Of a DNA stretch of 26,030 nucleotides, positions 1 through 7,076 are shown one piece after another. Below the pieces are notes generated by a model. The model ran no database searches. It saw only the letters and a list, made by a program, of their open reading frames with translations, and was not told the DNA's origin. A program made the position numbers and the translations under genes. The first letter of the stretch is position 1; each line of letters opens with the position of its first letter. This stretch comes from an uncultured Rubrobacteraceae bacterium (lineage in GTDB: Bacteria; Actinomycetota; Rubrobacteria; Rubrobacterales; Rubrobacteraceae): contig CADCVI010000166.1 of the NCBI GenBank assembly GCA_902806105.1, positions 1 to 26,030 on the forward strand, written 5' to 3'.

Positions 1-353
1 GACAGGTGCGCGGCGTCAAGGGCGCCATCCCGGACGCCACGAGCCTCAACCAGGCCCTGAGCCCGGAGGAGGGCTCCTCGGAGCTCGGCGACTTCGTCGT
101 GGACGAGGAGGCCTCCGACGCCCCGGGGGAGGTCATGCGGGAGATGGAGGCCGCGGGCCTTGAGGAGGCCATAGCGGGGCTGCCCGAACGCCATCGGCGC
201 GTTCTCGTCAGGCGCTACGGGCTCGACGACCGCAAGCACTCCACGCTGAAGGAGTTGAGCGAGGAGCTCGGCGTCTCAAGGGAGCGCGTCAGGCAACTCC
301 AACGCGAGGCCGAGGGCATGCTCAGGGACGGCGAGTTCTCGTCGGCCGCCTAG
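1..353 (+). CDS. RNA polymerase sigma factor, sigma-70 family, C-terminal part (5' cut by window edge)
   Basis: The frame is open from the first bases of the window and ends with TAG at 351-353, so only the last ~117 codons are seen. The first part (PDATSLNQ, then an acidic ELGDFVVDEE stretch) reads like the region 3.2 linker of primary-type sigma factors. The second part (LPERHRRVLVRRYGL, then TLKELSEELGVSRERVRQL) is region 4 with the region 4.2 helix-turn-helix that contacts the -35 element. The protein directs core RNA polymerase to promoters. The tail after the helix-turn-helix (EGMLRDGEFSSAA) is not the usual end of a housekeeping RpoD/HrdB, so a group 2 sigma factor is possible. The GTG at position 6 is an internal codon, not the real start. 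Family is sure; group assignment is open. Confidence 0.9.
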   Translation, partial: QVRGVKGAIPDATSLNQALSPEEGSSELGDFVVDEEASDAPGEVMREMEAAGLEEAIAGLPERHRRVLVRRYGLDDRKHSTLKELSEELGVSRERVRQLQREAEGMLRDGEFSSAA

Positions 354-370
354 AGCCACTCTGTATCTTC

Positions 371-404
371 GGAGGGGAGGACGACGCATGTCGTCCTCCC
401 CTCC
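371..404 (+). terminator. Strong hairpin after the sigma gene, probable terminator
   Basis: GGAGGGGAGGACGAC (371-385) pairs perfectly with GTCGTCCTCCCCTCC (390-404) around the tetraloop GCAT, giving a 15-bp stem 17 nt past the stop codon. No T-run follows, so this is a GC-rich terminator or 3'-end stabiliser rather than a textbook intrinsic terminator. Confidence 0.7.
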
Positions 405-778
405 GCGTCGTCCGGCCTCCCGCCCGAGGGAAGCTATCGCGGGCGATGCGGTCGTCGATACTCGAGGCGCTGTCCCGCCGCACCTGCGTTTCGAACCACT
501 CACCATCCACCCTGCATGGACACCGGCAGAAGGGGGTAACGCAAGAGACGAGGTGGCTTTCCGGCCCTGCTCTCGGTACACCTCGGCGAGCCGAGGGCCA
601 CGCCCAACGGTGCGTGTGGGACGGTCTTTAGCGAGCTGCCCGCGACGAACTCAGAGCCGAGGCAGGTGCCAGCTCTTCGCACAAAGGCATCTCATTCACT
701 GCGCGCCGTCGTCTCCGCGCCCTTCGAACGGCAAGGGAACCTGGTTCGCACCCCCCCTTCGGTAAGGGATCTGTCCAT
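405..778. other. 374 bases with no supportable gene
   Basis: Short open frames occur on both strands but none has a recognisable motif, a good ribosome binding site or consistent coding character. Some minus-strand stretches look vaguely protein-like. Together with the broken gene just downstream, this suggests decayed sequence, but I cannot name a parent gene. Confidence 0.4.
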
Positions 779-1353
779 TCAGCACAGGAGGGCATTAAAG
801 AGCGCGGGCTGCGTTAGGCAGGGAGAGTTGTCCGATCTTCGCCTCGTCGTTACTTGCCACATTGTTGCCCGCGACAACAGCGTCAACCGGATCTCTCCCT
901 CCGGCAACTCCCGCAACACTTCCCGCTTCCTTTCTCCCGACGCGGGCGGCGGTACGTCCAGCATCCGCCTTACGGTGGCATCAAACGCCCTCCTGGAGTC
1001 CGACGGACCGAGGTCGGGCAGGGACCCAACAGCGACCGCCCAACCCGAAGGGGCCAGGTCCTCTATCGTTCCCACGAGCGTCGCGTTGTTCTAGCGTTCT
1101 CGCCCATCGCACGGTCGAACCAGGGCGACGTCGCCTCAACCCCAACATCGTCGTCGGGAAACCTCACCATGAAGTCGATCCTTGTACAGTTCGCGGGGTT
1201 CTCCGGCTCGCAGGTTATCGACGCCCCCAGCACCTGTAGAGTGCGCCCGACCACGAGTTCGAAGAAGGCGCTCCGGCGGTGCTGGTCCGTCTTCAGCCGA
1301 GGACCGATGCCCCGTCGGCACTCCTCGGGGAGAGCGGACAGGTTCCTGTTCAA
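779..1353 (-). pseudogene. Decayed hypothetical gene (one frameshift, one in-frame stop)
   Basis: Two overlapping minus-strand frames read as one protein. The upstream part (1353 to about 1085) contains RSAFFELVVGRTLQVLGA, then a PENP..RIDFMVRFPDDDVGVEATSP stretch, which looks like a small alpha/beta, possibly nuclease-like, domain. The downstream part (about 1095 to 779) resumes in another frame with LVGTIEDLAPSGWAVAV and a PDLGPSDSRRAFDATVRRML stretch. The switch lies near 1084-1095, where one frame runs to a stop at 1063 and the other opens after a TAG. Upstream of 1353 the first frame continues through a TGA (1363-1365) and stays open back to a GTG at 1497, so the original gene may have begun there. 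The C-terminus dissolves after about residue LTLLSRA. I know no function for it; the parent is probably a hypothetical protein of related genomes. Confidence 0.6.
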
Positions 1354-1547
1354 GAAGGAGCGTCACTCCTTGGCCAAGCCTAGGGTAAACCTGGTTAGCC
1401 AAGAGGGCGTGCTCTCCAGCCGCCCGGCATAACCGTCGTCCCTCCCTTCAGGCTCGGGAAATCGATCCTCGCCCACATCTCCCCTGCGTTGCTGCACGGT
1501 TGCTGCACAGAATTCGTCTGGATTTAAAAGCTTCGGTACGTTGACAA

Positions 1548-1565
1548 CGTTTTACCCGCAAAACG
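1548..1565 (-). terminator. Weak hairpin downstream of the tRNA cluster
   Basis: CGTTTT-GCGGGT-AAAACG (minus strand) forms a 6-bp stem beginning 14 nt past the 3' end of tRNA-Val, in a locally AT-rich stretch (about 1509-1578). The stem is weak and no long U-run follows, so a role in ending the tRNA transcript is only possible. Confidence 0.25.
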
Positions 1566-1578
1566 CCGCTTTTCTTAG

Positions 1579-1650
1579 TGGGCGATGCTGGGTTCGAACC
1601 AGCGACCCCCTCCTTGTAAGGGAGGTGCTCTACCCCTGAGCTAATCGCCC
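1579..1650 (-). tRNA. tRNA-Val (anticodon UAC)
   Basis: A 72-nt cloverleaf: acceptor GGGCGAT/ATCGCCC, D-arm GCTC/GAGC, anticodon stem CCTCC/GGAGG with loop CTTACAA (anticodon TAC), and T-arm GCTGG-TTCGAAC-CCAGC. The discriminator base is A and the 3' CCA is not encoded. It is the last gene of a minus-strand Lys-Glu-Val tRNA cluster. Confidence 0.96.
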
Positions 1651-1674
1651 GCTTCCCCGGGGTACCCGGGGTCG

Positions 1675-1747
1675 TGCCCCCAACGGGATTCGAACCCGTG
1701 CCGCCGCCTTGAAAGGGCGGTGTCCTGGGCCTCTAGACGATAGGGGC
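1675..1747 (-). tRNA. tRNA-Glu (anticodon UUC)
   Basis: A 73-nt cloverleaf with acceptor GCCCCTA/TGGGGGC, anticodon stem CCGCC/GGCGG, loop CTTTCAA (anticodon TTC) and T-arm ACGGG-TTCGAAT-CCCGT. CCA is not encoded. It lies 24 nt upstream of tRNA-Val on the same strand, so the two are probably processed from one transcript. Confidence 0.96.
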
Positions 1748-1775
1748 CTACACATCGGGCCTGTCTCGTGGCCTG

Positions 1776-1847
1776 TGAGCCAGGAAGGGATCGAACCTTC
1801 GACACGAGGATTAAAAGTCCCCTGCTCTACCACTGAGCTACTGGCCC
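1776..1847 (-). tRNA. tRNA-Lys (anticodon UUU)
   Basis: A 72-nt cloverleaf: acceptor GGGCCAG/CTGGCTC, D-arm GCTC/GAGC, anticodon stem GGGGA/TCCTC, loop CTTTTAA (anticodon TTT), T-arm GAAGG-TTCGATC-CCTTC. CCA is not encoded. It is first in the cluster, 29 nt after the psiE-like stop codon, with its own -10-like element at 1858-1866. Confidence 0.96.
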
Positions 1848-1857
1848 AATTCCCGAG

Positions 1858-1866
1858 ATTTTAGCA
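1858..1866 (-). promoter_or_regulatory. Extended -10 promoter for the tRNA Lys-Glu-Val cluster
   Basis: The minus strand reads TGCTAAAAT, a TGn extended -10 followed by a hexamer one base from TATAAT. Transcription would start about 3-4 nt before the mature 5' end of tRNA-Lys at 1847. No convincing -35 is seen, which fits extended -10 promoters. It lies between the last protein gene of the purine operon and the tRNAs. Confidence 0.5.
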
Positions 1867-1876
1867 GATGGTGAAC

Positions 1877-2335
1877 CTAACGAGGGGCGTCCTGGGTCTT
1901 GGTGCGGCCGGTGAGGTAGAGCGCGCCGGTCAGGGCGAGGACGAGCGCGGTGAGGACCCCGAGCTCTACAAGCAGGGAGTTGAACTCCGGGGTGCCGAGG
2001 CTCTGCTCTATGGAGACGGTGACGGCGAGGATACGCCGGACCACGGCGATGAGACCCACGACCAGGAACGGCTCGACCCTCACCTCGCGCTCCTCGACGA
2101 CGGTGATGATGGTCCTCAACAGCTCCGCGAAGATGAAGATGAGCAGTACCTTGTCCAGTACTTCGAGCGCCGACTCCAACGGACCCAGCTCCAGAATCCG
2201 GAGTACGCTCGCCCCCGCCGAGACGAAGAGCATGACCACCGTGACGAGCAGAAAGACCGCCGACGCATAGTAGACGACCTTCTCGGAGAGACCGAGGACG
2301 GCTATCGAGCGAGATGTTTCTTCCTTGCGGCTCAA
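1877..2335 (-). CDS. PsiE-like integral membrane protein (phosphate-starvation-inducible E family)
   Basis: A 152-residue membrane protein with four predicted helices: about 20-42 (VVYYASAVFLLVTVVMLFV), 60-80 (LDKVLLIFIFAELLRTII), 88-105 (EPFLVVGLIAVVRRILAV) and 122-142 (LLVELGVLTALVLALTGALYL). The central VLLIFIFAELLRTI followed by EPFLVVGLIAVVRRIL is typical of the PsiE family, whose biochemical role is unknown. The start is TTG at 2335, whose last two bases and the next A form the TGA of purH (TTGA overlap), so translation should depend on ribosomes ending purH. The N-terminus is charged and hydrophilic, suggesting a cytosolic tail. It is the last protein gene of the purine operon. Family assignment is fairly secure, the link to purines is unexplained. 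Confidence 0.82.
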   Translation of the reverse strand: MSRKEETSRSIAVLGLSEKVVYYASAVFLLVTVVMLFVSAGASVLRILELGPLESALEVLDKVLLIFIFAELLRTIITVVEEREVRVEPFLVVGLIAVVRRILAVTVSIEQSLGTPEFNSLLVELGVLTALVLALTGALYLTGRTKTQDAPR

Positions 2336-3933
2336 TGTAGGAAGTGGCGCCGCTTGGTGATGACCATCGAGACGCCGTGACGGTCCGCGGCCTCCACGAC
2401 CTCGCCGTCGCGCTTGGAGCCACCCGGCTGTATTACGGCCCTGATGCCTGCCCCGGCGAGCGCCTCGATCCCGTCTGCGAACGGGAAGAAGGCGTCGCTG
2501 GCGGCCACGGCCCCCTCGGACCTCCCTCCGGCCTTCCTCACGGCGAGCTCGGAGGACTCGACGCGGCTCGTCTGCCCGGCGCCTATGCCCACCGTCGCCT
2601 CGTTTCTGGCGAGCACGATGGCGTTGCTCTTCACGCTCTTCGCCACCTTCCAGGCGAAGAGCAGGTCGCCGAGCTCCTCCGGCGAGGGACGGACGGAGGT
2701 GACGAACTCGTACCCGTCGTCGCCCTCGACCCGGTCGGTCTCCTGGAGCAGCATGCCGCCGGTCACGGGCTTTGCGGTGAGCGGCGGGGGGGTCAGGGAA
2801 CCGGCCTCGAGTAGAGTCATGTTCGGCTTTCCAGAGAAGACTTCGCGGGCTTCCGCGTCGAAGGACGGTGAGATCAGGACCTCCGTGAAGACCTTCGAGA
2901 TCTCACGCGCGAGCTCCCCCTCTACCCCTCTGCTCAGCGCCACGATCCCGCCGAACGCCGAGGTGGGATCGGAGGCGAGGGCCTTCCTGTACGCCTCGGC
3001 GGGCTCGTCGGCGACCGCCGCCCCGCACGGGGTCGCGTGCTTGATGATGACGGCCGCCGCCCTGCCGTCCTCGGAGAGGTCGGCGAGCAGGGTCCGCGCG
3101 GCGTTCACGTCGTAGAGGTTGTTGAACGAGAGGGGGCGCCCCTGAAGCTTCTCGACCCCCGTGAGGAGATGCCCGCCGTCCTCCGCCTCGGCGTAGTATG
3201 CCGCCGCCTGGTGGGGGTTCTCCCCGTAGCGGAGCGGCAAGACCCGCTCGTAGCGCTTCGTGAGAACCTCGGGGAAGCGCTCGTCCTCTTCGGCGTCGCC
3301 GGCGTCGGGGCTCACGCCGGGGGCGGAGCCGTTCTTGGGAACTGCGGCGGCGGCTTCGACACGTTCGGCGAGCCAGGCGGAGATCGAGGCGTCGTATGCT
3401 GCGGTCCTCCGGAAGGCTTCGAGCGCGAGGCGGCGCCGGGTCGTCTCCTCGACCTGCCCGAGCTCCATCTCGGCGGCGACCTCCTTGTAGAAGCTCGGGG
3501 AAGGGACGACGGTGACGCTCTTGAAGTTCTTCGCGGCGGCGCGGAGCAGCGTGGGGCCGCCTATGTCTATCTGCTCGATGGCCTCTTTCTCGTCCGCCCC
3601 GCCCGCGACCGTCTCCTCGAAGGGGTAGAGGTTCACGCAGACGAGGTCGATGGGCCCGATATCGTGGTCCACGAGCTCAATGACCTGGTCCGGGTCGTCG
3701 AGGTCGGCGAGGATGCCGCCGTGTATCCGGGGGTGGAGCGTCTTTACCCTGCCGGCGAGCATCTCGGGCGCCCCGGTCACCTCGGCGACCTGCGTCACCG
3801 GCACCTTCGCCTCCTGAAGCGCCTTCGCGGTGCCGCCGGTCGAGATGATCTCGAACCCAAGCTTGTGCAGCCTCCGCGCGAAGGCCGCGACCCCCCTCTT
3901 GTCCGAGACGGAGACGAGCGCCCGGCGCTTCAA
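2332..3933 (-). CDS. purH: Bifunctional AICAR formyltransferase / IMP cyclohydrolase (PurH)
   Basis: 533 residues, full length for the family. The N-terminal IMP cyclohydrolase domain (about 1-200, MGS-like fold) shows ALVSVSDKRGV, ISTGGTAKAL, GRVKTLHPRIHGGIL and NLYPFEETV. The C-terminal formyltransferase domain has LRYGENPHQAAAYY, KHATPCGAAV, SAFGGIVALSR and a PGGSKRDGEVVEAAD stretch. It catalyses the last two steps to IMP, using 10-formyl-THF. A roughly 25-residue acidic, low-complexity insert (around 200-222) separates the two domains. The start is TTG at 3933, overlapping the purN stop (TTGA), preceded by AAGGGGCAGGG. Its own TGA overlaps the TTG of the psiE-like gene. Cytosolic enzyme. 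Confidence 0.97.
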   Translation of the reverse strand: MKRRALVSVSDKRGVAAFARRLHKLGFEIISTGGTAKALQEAKVPVTQVAEVTGAPEMLAGRVKTLHPRIHGGILADLDDPDQVIELVDHDIGPIDLVCVNLYPFEETVAGGADEKEAIEQIDIGGPTLLRAAAKNFKSVTVVPSPSFYKEVAAEMELGQVEETTRRRLALEAFRRTAAYDASISAWLAERVEAAAAVPKNGSAPGVSPDAGDAEEDERFPEVLTKRYERVLPLRYGENPHQAAAYYAEAEDGGHLLTGVEKLQGRPLSFNNLYDVNAARTLLADLSEDGRAAAVIIKHATPCGAAVADEPAEAYRKALASDPTSAFGGIVALSRGVEGELAREISKVFTEVLISPSFDAEAREVFSGKPNMTLLEAGSLTPPPLTAKPVTGGMLLQETDRVEGDDGYEFVTSVRPSPEELGDLLFAWKVAKSVKSNAIVLARNEATVGIGAGQTSRVESSELAVRKAGGRSEGAVAASDAFFPFADGIEALAGAGIRAVIQPGGSKRDGEVVEAADRHGVSMVITKRRHFLH

Positions 3934-4505
3934 CCCTGCCCCTTGAGGAAGTGGTCCGCGACGGCCTCGACGAGCAGCCGGTGCTCGACGGGCCTCAGCC
4001 TCTCGTGGAGCGTCTCCTCCGTGTCCCCCGGCAGGATCGGCACGGCCTCCTGCCGTATGACCGGTCCCGCGTCGACCTCCTCGACCATGTAATGCACGGT
4101 AACCCCCGTCTCTTCGTCCCCGGACTCCAGCGCCCGGGGTATGGCACGCAAACCCTTGAAACGCGGCAGCAGCGACGGATGCACGTTGACGACCGCCGGA
4201 AACTTCTCCAGAAACGCCGGCGTCAACACCCGCATGTACCCCGCCCCTACCACGAGCCCCACATCATACGCTGCTACCCGCTCCGCGAGCGCGGCATCGT
4301 AGGCCCCGCGGGACTCGAAGCCCTCCGGACCCAGGTGCTCCGCCGCTACCCCGGCCCGCCGCGCCCTCTCGAAAGCGTACGCCCCTTCCTTGTCCCCCAC
4401 GACCACCGCGCAATGTCCCGGGTAGGCGTCCAGGAGCGCCTGCAGGTTCGTCCCCGAGCCCGAGGCGAGCACCGCGAACCGCGCCCCCTCCGGCAGGTCC
4501 CCCAC
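3930..4505 (-). CDS. purN: Phosphoribosylglycinamide formyltransferase (GART, PurN)
   Basis: 191 residues, as expected for PurN, which transfers formyl from 10-formyl-THF to GAR in step 3 of the pathway. Motifs: FAVLASGSGTNLQALL near residue 8 (phosphate-binding loop), GAGYMRVL, NVHPSLLPRFKG (catalytic Asn and His), and VEEVDAGPVI (catalytic Asp). The frame is open far upstream inside purM, so the start matters: GTG at 4505 is chosen because GGAGGG lies about 5 nt before it and it follows the purM TAG by one base. The stop overlaps the TTG of purH. No PurT alternative is visible in the window. Confidence 0.95.
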   Translation of the reverse strand: MGDLPEGARFAVLASGSGTNLQALLDAYPGHCAVVVGDKEGAYAFERARRAGVAAEHLGPEGFESRGAYDAALAERVAAYDVGLVVGAGYMRVLTPAFLEKFPAVVNVHPSLLPRFKGLRAIPRALESGDEETGVTVHYMVEEVDAGPVIRQEAVPILPGDTEETLHERLRPVEHRLLVEAVADHFLKGQG

Positions 4506-4506
4506 G

Positions 4507-5544
4507 CTACCCTCCGGGGACAAACGCGACCCCGCCGTCCTCGACGACCTCCCCGATGCGCCTCGCATCACTGCCCGCCCCGCGCAGGACCTCGAGCGCC
4601 TGTTCCGCATCCTCATGGGCCACCACCACGCAGAAGCCGACGCCGAGGTTGAAGACGCGGCGCATCTCGTCCTCCGGAACGCCGCCGAGGGTGCGTATAA
4701 AGCCGAAGACCGCCGGCTCGTCCCACGACGCGGCGCGCAGCCTCGCGCCCATGCCGCCGAGGGCCCGCGGCAGGTTGCCCGGGAGCCCGCCACCCGTAAC
4801 GTGCGCCATCCCCCGGACGGGGACAGCCCCCCGCAGGGCGGAGACCTCGCGCACGTAGGCGCGATGGGGCTCCAGATAGGCCTCCCCGACCGTCTCGCTC
4901 CAGCCCCCGGGTACGTGATCGTACGAGAGCCCCGCGTCCTCCACGACCTTGCGGGCCAGGGTGTAGCCGTTCGTGTGCAGACCGGAGGAGGGCAGCCCGA
5001 TCACGACGTCCCCCGCCTCCACACCTTCGCCCGTAACAACGTCGTCCCTCTCGCAGGCCCCAACGCACGACCCCACGATATCCAGGTCGCCGCCGGCGTA
5101 GAGCCCGGGCATCTCCGCGGTCTCCCCGCCGACGAGCGAGATACCCAGAGCCCCGCACGCCTCCGCCGCCCCCCGCACCACGTCCGCCACCGTCGCGGGG
5201 TCGAGCCGCCCGCTCGCTACGTAATCCAGAAAGACGAGCGGGACCGCCCCGGTGGCGAGCACGTCGTTGGCGCAGTGGTTGACGATGTCCGCCCCGAGGG
5301 TCCCGTAGCGGCCGACGGCCCCGGCGACGAGGACCTTGGTGCCGACGCCGTCTATGGTGGAGGCGAGGACGGGTTCGCGAAGGCCGGAGAGGGCGTAGAG
5401 ACCGGCGAAGCCGCCGGGGTTCGGGACCACCTCGGGGCCGTGCGTCGCCTCGACGGAGGCCCGCATGAGGGCCGTCGCCTCGTCGCCGCGCTCGATGGAG
5501 ACTCCGGCCGCCTCGTAGGCTGACGCGGGGGGATTCTCCGTCAT
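4507..5544 (-). CDS. purM: Phosphoribosylformylglycinamidine cyclo-ligase (AIR synthetase, PurM)
   Basis: 345 residues, normal family length. It closes the imidazole ring from FGAM with ATP (step 5). Motifs seen: STIDGVGTKVLVA, GADIVNHCANDVLATGA, LVGGETAEMPG, GLPSSGLHTNGYTLAR and AHVTGGGLPGNLPR, covering the N-terminal dimerisation and C-terminal PurM/ThiL-type domains. The start is the ATG at 5542-5544, which overlaps the purF stop as ATGA. Longer in-frame upstream sequence is only a shadow of purF. The end is TAG, one base before the purN GTG. Confidence 0.97.
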   Translation of the reverse strand: MTENPPASAYEAAGVSIERGDEATALMRASVEATHGPEVVPNPGGFAGLYALSGLREPVLASTIDGVGTKVLVAGAVGRYGTLGADIVNHCANDVLATGAVPLVFLDYVASGRLDPATVADVVRGAAEACGALGISLVGGETAEMPGLYAGGDLDIVGSCVGACERDDVVTGEGVEAGDVVIGLPSSGLHTNGYTLARKVVEDAGLSYDHVPGGWSETVGEAYLEPHRAYVREVSALRGAVPVRGMAHVTGGGLPGNLPRALGGMGARLRAASWDEPAVFGFIRTLGGVPEDEMRRVFNLGVGFCVVVAHEDAEQALEVLRGAGSDARRIGEVVEDGGVAFVPGG

Positions 5545-6971
5545 CCCTGTTTGCCGCCTACCGGTTGGACCCCCTCCAGGGCGAGCTTGCTGGCCGTGCC
5601 CGTGATGGGGTAGTCGCCGTCGAAGCAGGCGCGGCACAGGCCGCCTTTGGGCTGCTCGGTCGCCAGCGTCATCCCCTCGACGGAGAGGTAGGCGAGGGTG
5701 GTCGCGCCGATCTGGTCGCGGATCTCGTCTATCGTGTAGTTCGCCCCGACGAGCCCCTCCTTGGTGTCCATGTCTATCCCGTAGTAGCACGGGCCGGTCA
5801 CGGGCGGCGAGGAGACGCGGAAGTGGACCTCGCGTGCCCCCGCCTCGAACAGCAGCGAGACGAGCTTGCGGCTCGTGTTGCCGCGCACGATGGAGTCGTC
5901 TATCACGACGACCCGCTTGTCCTTTATGACCGAGGGCAGCGGGTTGAGCTTGAGCCGAAGCCCGATCTGACGCATCCCGTCCGTCGGCTGGATGAACGTC
6001 CGGCCTACGTAGCGGTTCTTTATGAGGCCCTCGGCGTAAGGGATGCCGCTCTCGTTGGAGTAACCGGTCGCCGCCATGATGCCGGAGTCCGGCACCGGGA
6101 TGACCACGTCGGCCTCGACGGGGCTCTCCCTGGCCAGGATCTCCCCCATCTTGAACCTCGCGTCGGCGACCTCGCGGCCCTCGAAGCGGGAATCGGGGCG
6201 CGCGAAGTAGACGTACTCGAAGCTGCACAGCGCCCGCCTCGCGGGCTCCGACCGGTAGCTTGCGAGGCCACCATCGTCGAACACGACAACCTCGCCGGGC
6301 TCGACGTCCCTCAGGAACTTCGCCCCGATGATGTCCAGGCCGCAGGTCTCGCTGGAGACGACGTAGCCCCCCTCTTCCAGCACGCCGATGGAGAGCGGCC
6401 TGAAACCGTGCGGGTCGCGGAAGGCGACGAGCTTGTCCCGGAAGATCATGGCGACGGAGTAAGCTCCTTCGAGGCGGCGCATCGCGTCCCGGACGGCCTC
6501 CCCTACCCCCTTGCCCTTCTCAAGCTCCCCCACCGCGCTCGCGGCGATAGCCGCGGTATCCGACGTCGAGACGAACTCGAAGCCCTCGCCCTCCAGCTCG
6601 TGCCTGAGGGACGCCGTGTTGACCAGGTTTCCGTTGTGCGCGACCGCGACGTTGATGTCCCCGCGCCCCAGAAACTCCGGCTGGGCGTTCTCCCAGGAGG
6701 CGCTCCCCGTCGTCGAGTAGCGGACGTGACCCAGAGAGATCTGGCCGCTCTCGAGCGTCGCGAGCCTGTGCTCGTCGAAAATCTGCGAGACGAGCCCCAT
6801 GTCGCGCATCGCGAGCGTCCGCTCCCCGTCAGAGACCGCTATCCCCGCCGACTCCTGGCCCCTGTGCTGCAAGGCGTAGAGCCCGAAATACGTCCTCTGC
6901 GCCAGCTCACCCGAGAGCTCGCGAGAGTAGATCCCATAGACCCCACACGCCTCCTTCGGCTTCCCCTCCAT
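5541..6971 (-). CDS. purF: Amidophosphoribosyltransferase, Fe-S type (PurF)
   Basis: Commits PRPP to purine synthesis with glutamine as nitrogen donor. With the ATG at 6971 it is 476 residues and begins MEGKPKEACGVYG, i.e. an 8-residue propeptide before Cys9, the expected Ntn-type catalytic nucleophile. The glutaminase domain shows GHVRYSTTG and AHNGNLVN; the PRTase domain shows VVVIDDSIVRGNTSR. Four cysteines sit where the Bacillus subtilis-type enzyme binds a [4Fe-4S] cluster: CSFEYVYFARPDS, GPCYYGID and CRAC. The start is uncertain: a GTG at 7001 and a TTG at 6989 are in frame, and the TTG has AGGAG about 11 nt upstream, whereas AGGAG before the ATG is only 2 nt away. About 100 AT-rich bases separate it from purL. 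Confidence 0.95.
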   Translation of the reverse strand: MEGKPKEACGVYGIYSRELSGELAQRTYFGLYALQHRGQESAGIAVSDGERTLAMRDMGLVSQIFDEHRLATLESGQISLGHVRYSTTGSASWENAQPEFLGRGDINVAVAHNGNLVNTASLRHELEGEGFEFVSTSDTAAIAASAVGELEKGKGVGEAVRDAMRRLEGAYSVAMIFRDKLVAFRDPHGFRPLSIGVLEEGGYVVSSETCGLDIIGAKFLRDVEPGEVVVFDDGGLASYRSEPARRALCSFEYVYFARPDSRFEGREVADARFKMGEILARESPVEADVVIPVPDSGIMAATGYSNESGIPYAEGLIKNRYVGRTFIQPTDGMRQIGLRLKLNPLPSVIKDKRVVVIDDSIVRGNTSRKLVSLLFEAGAREVHFRVSSPPVTGPCYYGIDMDTKEGLVGANYTIDEIRDQIGATTLAYLSVEGMTLATEQPKGGLCRACFDGDYPITGTASKLALEGVQPVGGKQG

Positions 6972-7076
6972 GTCTCCTAAGTCGATCAAAACGAACCGCA
7001 CTCCTAAATAAGGGCCTTCTGGGACTAGAAAGTTAAATGTTACTACATGCCCTTCACATATAGTACAGATGCGAGC
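6972..7076 (-). promoter_or_regulatory. AT-rich purL-purF gap, possible internal promoter region
   Basis: This is the largest gap in the purine operon and much richer in A/T than its surroundings. It holds -10-like hexamers on the minus strand (TACTAT at 7065-7060 and TAACAT around 7041-7036) and two copies of TTAGGAG near the purF start. No matching -35 was found. An internal promoter or processing site for the distal purF-M-N-H half is possible but unproven. Confidence 0.25.

Noticed and set aside
854..1432. 192-codon open frame on the plus strand
   Set aside because: Arg/Pro/Ser-rich with no motif; the opposite strand carries readable, though broken, protein sequence.
4613..6228. Long upstream extensions of the purM and purN frames
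   Set aside because: The added residues are shadows of purF and purM. Overlapping ATGA and GGAGGG-GTG signals give better starts at 5544 and 4505.
5565..6980. 471-codon open frame on the plus strand
   Set aside because: Antisense to purF with the same compositional bias and no recognisable domain.
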